Positions 62,225 to 64,000 of a stretch of DNA of 64,000 bases are shown here, piece by piece. The notes beneath the pieces were generated by a model. It saw nothing but the letters and a program-made list of their open reading frames with translations. It did no database searches and was not told the DNA's origin. The translations under genes and the position numbers were made by a program. The stretch is taken from contig OV050031.1 in NCBI GenBank assembly GCA_920105625.2, forward strand, positions 133,940,014-134,004,013, read 5' to 3'. The stretch's first letter is position 1, and the number at the start of each line of letters is the position of its first letter. The stretch is from Clusia tigrina (taxonomy: Eukaryota > Arthropoda > Insecta > Diptera > Clusiidae).

Positions 62225-64000
62225 TTACTCCAGTTGATTACCGACGTCTAGGACAGCTATCTTGATTGCAGGGCGCTCTAGCAAGCCATGTTGCGTCTTC
62301 ACTGTAGCTCGTCGTACCTGGCCATCCTTTGCGATGACAACTTCCTGAACTATACCTTTTGGCCACTTGTTTCTCGGTTGGTTGTCGTCCACGATGACCA
62401 CGACGTCGCCGACCTTTAGAGGTGGTTGCTTCGTATACCATTTCGACCGCCGAGTTAGTTCAGGCATATACTCCTTTAGCCACCTTTGCCAAAATCGGTC
62501 GGCGTATATCCGGGTTTGATGATAACGATGTCGTAGATCGCCACCGTGTCCAATCGGCTTATAACCGTTGGTTGAGCCTAGCAATAAATGGTTAGGAGTG
62601 ATAGCTTCATCATCACACGACTCCAGTGAAACGAAAGTCAACGGTCTTGAATTTATTATATATTCGACCTCGAACAGTGCACTTCGGAGCGTCTCGTCGT
62701 TGAAGTTGGGCTCAGGATACATTGCTGCTAGAACGTTTTTTATCGATCTGATTAGCCGCTCCCAAGCGCCACCCATGTGGGGGGCGGCAGGTGGGTTGAA
62801 CTTCCATTGGATGTCATCGAACTTGGCTTCGATTTCCGCATAATCAACGTGCCCGGCCTCTTCTTGCAGAATCTTCGCAGATGCTTTGAAATTTGTACCA
62901 TTATCCGTATAAATTTCTTTTGGTACACCTCGACGCGCTACGAAATTACGAATACACAGTATGCAGGAGCTAGTGTCCAAGGTGTGGGCTACCTCAATAT
63001 GCACCGCTCGAACCGTGAGGCAGGTAAATTAATTTACTGTTCTTCTCAATACTCTTACCACTTTTCAAGACAATTATTTCTTGGGAATATTCGCTGAGTT
63101 GCGCTTGCTTGATGAGGATCGTCTTCGCTGCTTGGATCATTTCGAACGTGGGCTTTTCGGGGAGAGCACTCACTGATCTGATTCTTGCTCTCAGCTTCTC
63201 CACGTAAAGAATGAACATCCCTAATGCGCGATACAAGCGGCGCCAGGATGAAAAATATTCAACGTTGATGGGCAGTTTATGTTTATCCATATTTGAATGT
63301 GAAGCAGGTGATGTCTAATTTCGGCGGTGTTCGTGGGTCCGAAGTCGTCGCGATATGGCCACTCGTTTTCAGCATTCATTAAAAAAGCAGGTCCATTGTA
63401 CCACAAATGATCTGACGTTTTGGGTTCGAATTTTGTTGCAAGATCTGCCGGGTTAGATGTTGATGGGACCCACTTCCACTGGTCTGGGTTGGTGTGCTCG
63501 AGAATTTCAGCGACTCTATACATGACGAATTGCTGGAACTGCCTGGGATCCATGCGGAGCCATTTTAAAACAAGGGCTGAGTCAGTCCAAAACACTTTTC
63601 TGCAAATACGTAATCGAGGAACGCTTTGTATTTGGTTTGCCAGGCGCACACCTGTGATTGCTGCCTGTAGCTCGAGCCGTGGAATTGATACAGGCTTAAG
63701 TGGTGTTACCTTGGACTTTGCTGCCATCAATGAAATATTCATGCTGCTGCCACATCGAACTCGCAGGTAGCATACCGCTGCATAGCCATACTCCCCTGCA
63801 TCCACAAAGGTATGCAGTTCGACGTCATCAGCTTCATTTAAAGAATGTGAGAAGCATCGTGGAATTTCAACCGCTGCTATTTGCTTTAGCATCATCTTCC
63901 ACTGCCACCACTTCCGAGCCAGTTCGTCAGGAAGAGTTTCATCCCAATCGATGCTCGATCGCCAGACTTCCTGAAGAAGAATCGTTAGTGAAATAGTATA
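62225..64000 (-). pseudogene. BEL/Pao element 2 pol, truncated by the window edge
   Basis: A different BEL/Pao family from the one at 24-31 kb. Minus strand, from the right edge: RT end and RNase H (LHTFVDAGEYGYAAVCYL; SIPRLELQAA; FWTDSALVLKWL; PADLATKF), a linker (KHKLPINVEYFSSWRRLYRALG), then the integrase second half (EVAHTLDTSS, YTDNGTNFK, GGAWERLIRSIK, INSRPLTF, TPNHLLLG) and the BEL C-terminal domain (KVGDVVVIVDDN) to the TAA at 62,225. A frameshift lies near 63,300. A deletion at about 63,010 removes the integrase Zn finger and first catalytic Asp, also shifting the frame. The 5' half lies outside the window. Inactive. Confidence 0.88.

Overview
The window looks like transposon-packed, AT-rich nuclear DNA from a higher fly (Diptera; a tephritid is a guess, low confidence). 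The evidence is the resident families: env-bearing gypsy/errantivirus, BEL/Pao, copia, Jockey-, R1- and I/LOA-type LINEs, Helitrons with TC...CTAG ends, and a P/THAP9-like transposase relic. I see no conserved host gene, rRNA, CRISPR or convincing tRNA. Almost every protein-like stretch belongs to a mobile element, and most are broken.

Region 1 (1-19.3 kb) is a composite block present about twice. Each unit runs: minus-strand Jockey-type LINE piece, a short module with intron-like signals, a second minus-strand LINE, a Helitron 3' end, a (TA)n tract, and a long plus-strand Helitron. The units share the same inactivating mutations, so they decayed before duplication.

Region 2 (19.3-34.9 kb) is a degenerate minus-strand errantivirus. 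A nearly complete BEL/Pao element (24,104-31,169; matching LTRs, 5-bp target duplication) sits inside its gag gene. A 1.26-kb segment with a small spliced cysteine-rich gene ('gene X') followed by the start of env occurs at both ends. The implied order of the virus is LTR-gag-pol-X-env-LTR, which is the most unusual signal in the window.

Region 3 (34.9-38.0 kb) has no genes but carries two tandem-repeat arrays, one of them hairpin-forming.

Region 4 (38.0-54.8 kb) holds a second Helitron family: one copy on the plus strand with an open PIF1-type helicase but a damaged Rep catalytic motif, and one fragment on the minus strand. Between them an I/LOA-type LINE is split by a nearly full-length R1-clade LINE with a 14-bp target duplication.

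Region 5 (54.8-64.0 kb) has a copia fragment, a P-like transposase relic, a long AT-rich stretch with palindromes and tRNA-like promoter boxes, and a second, truncated BEL/Pao element that runs off the right edge.
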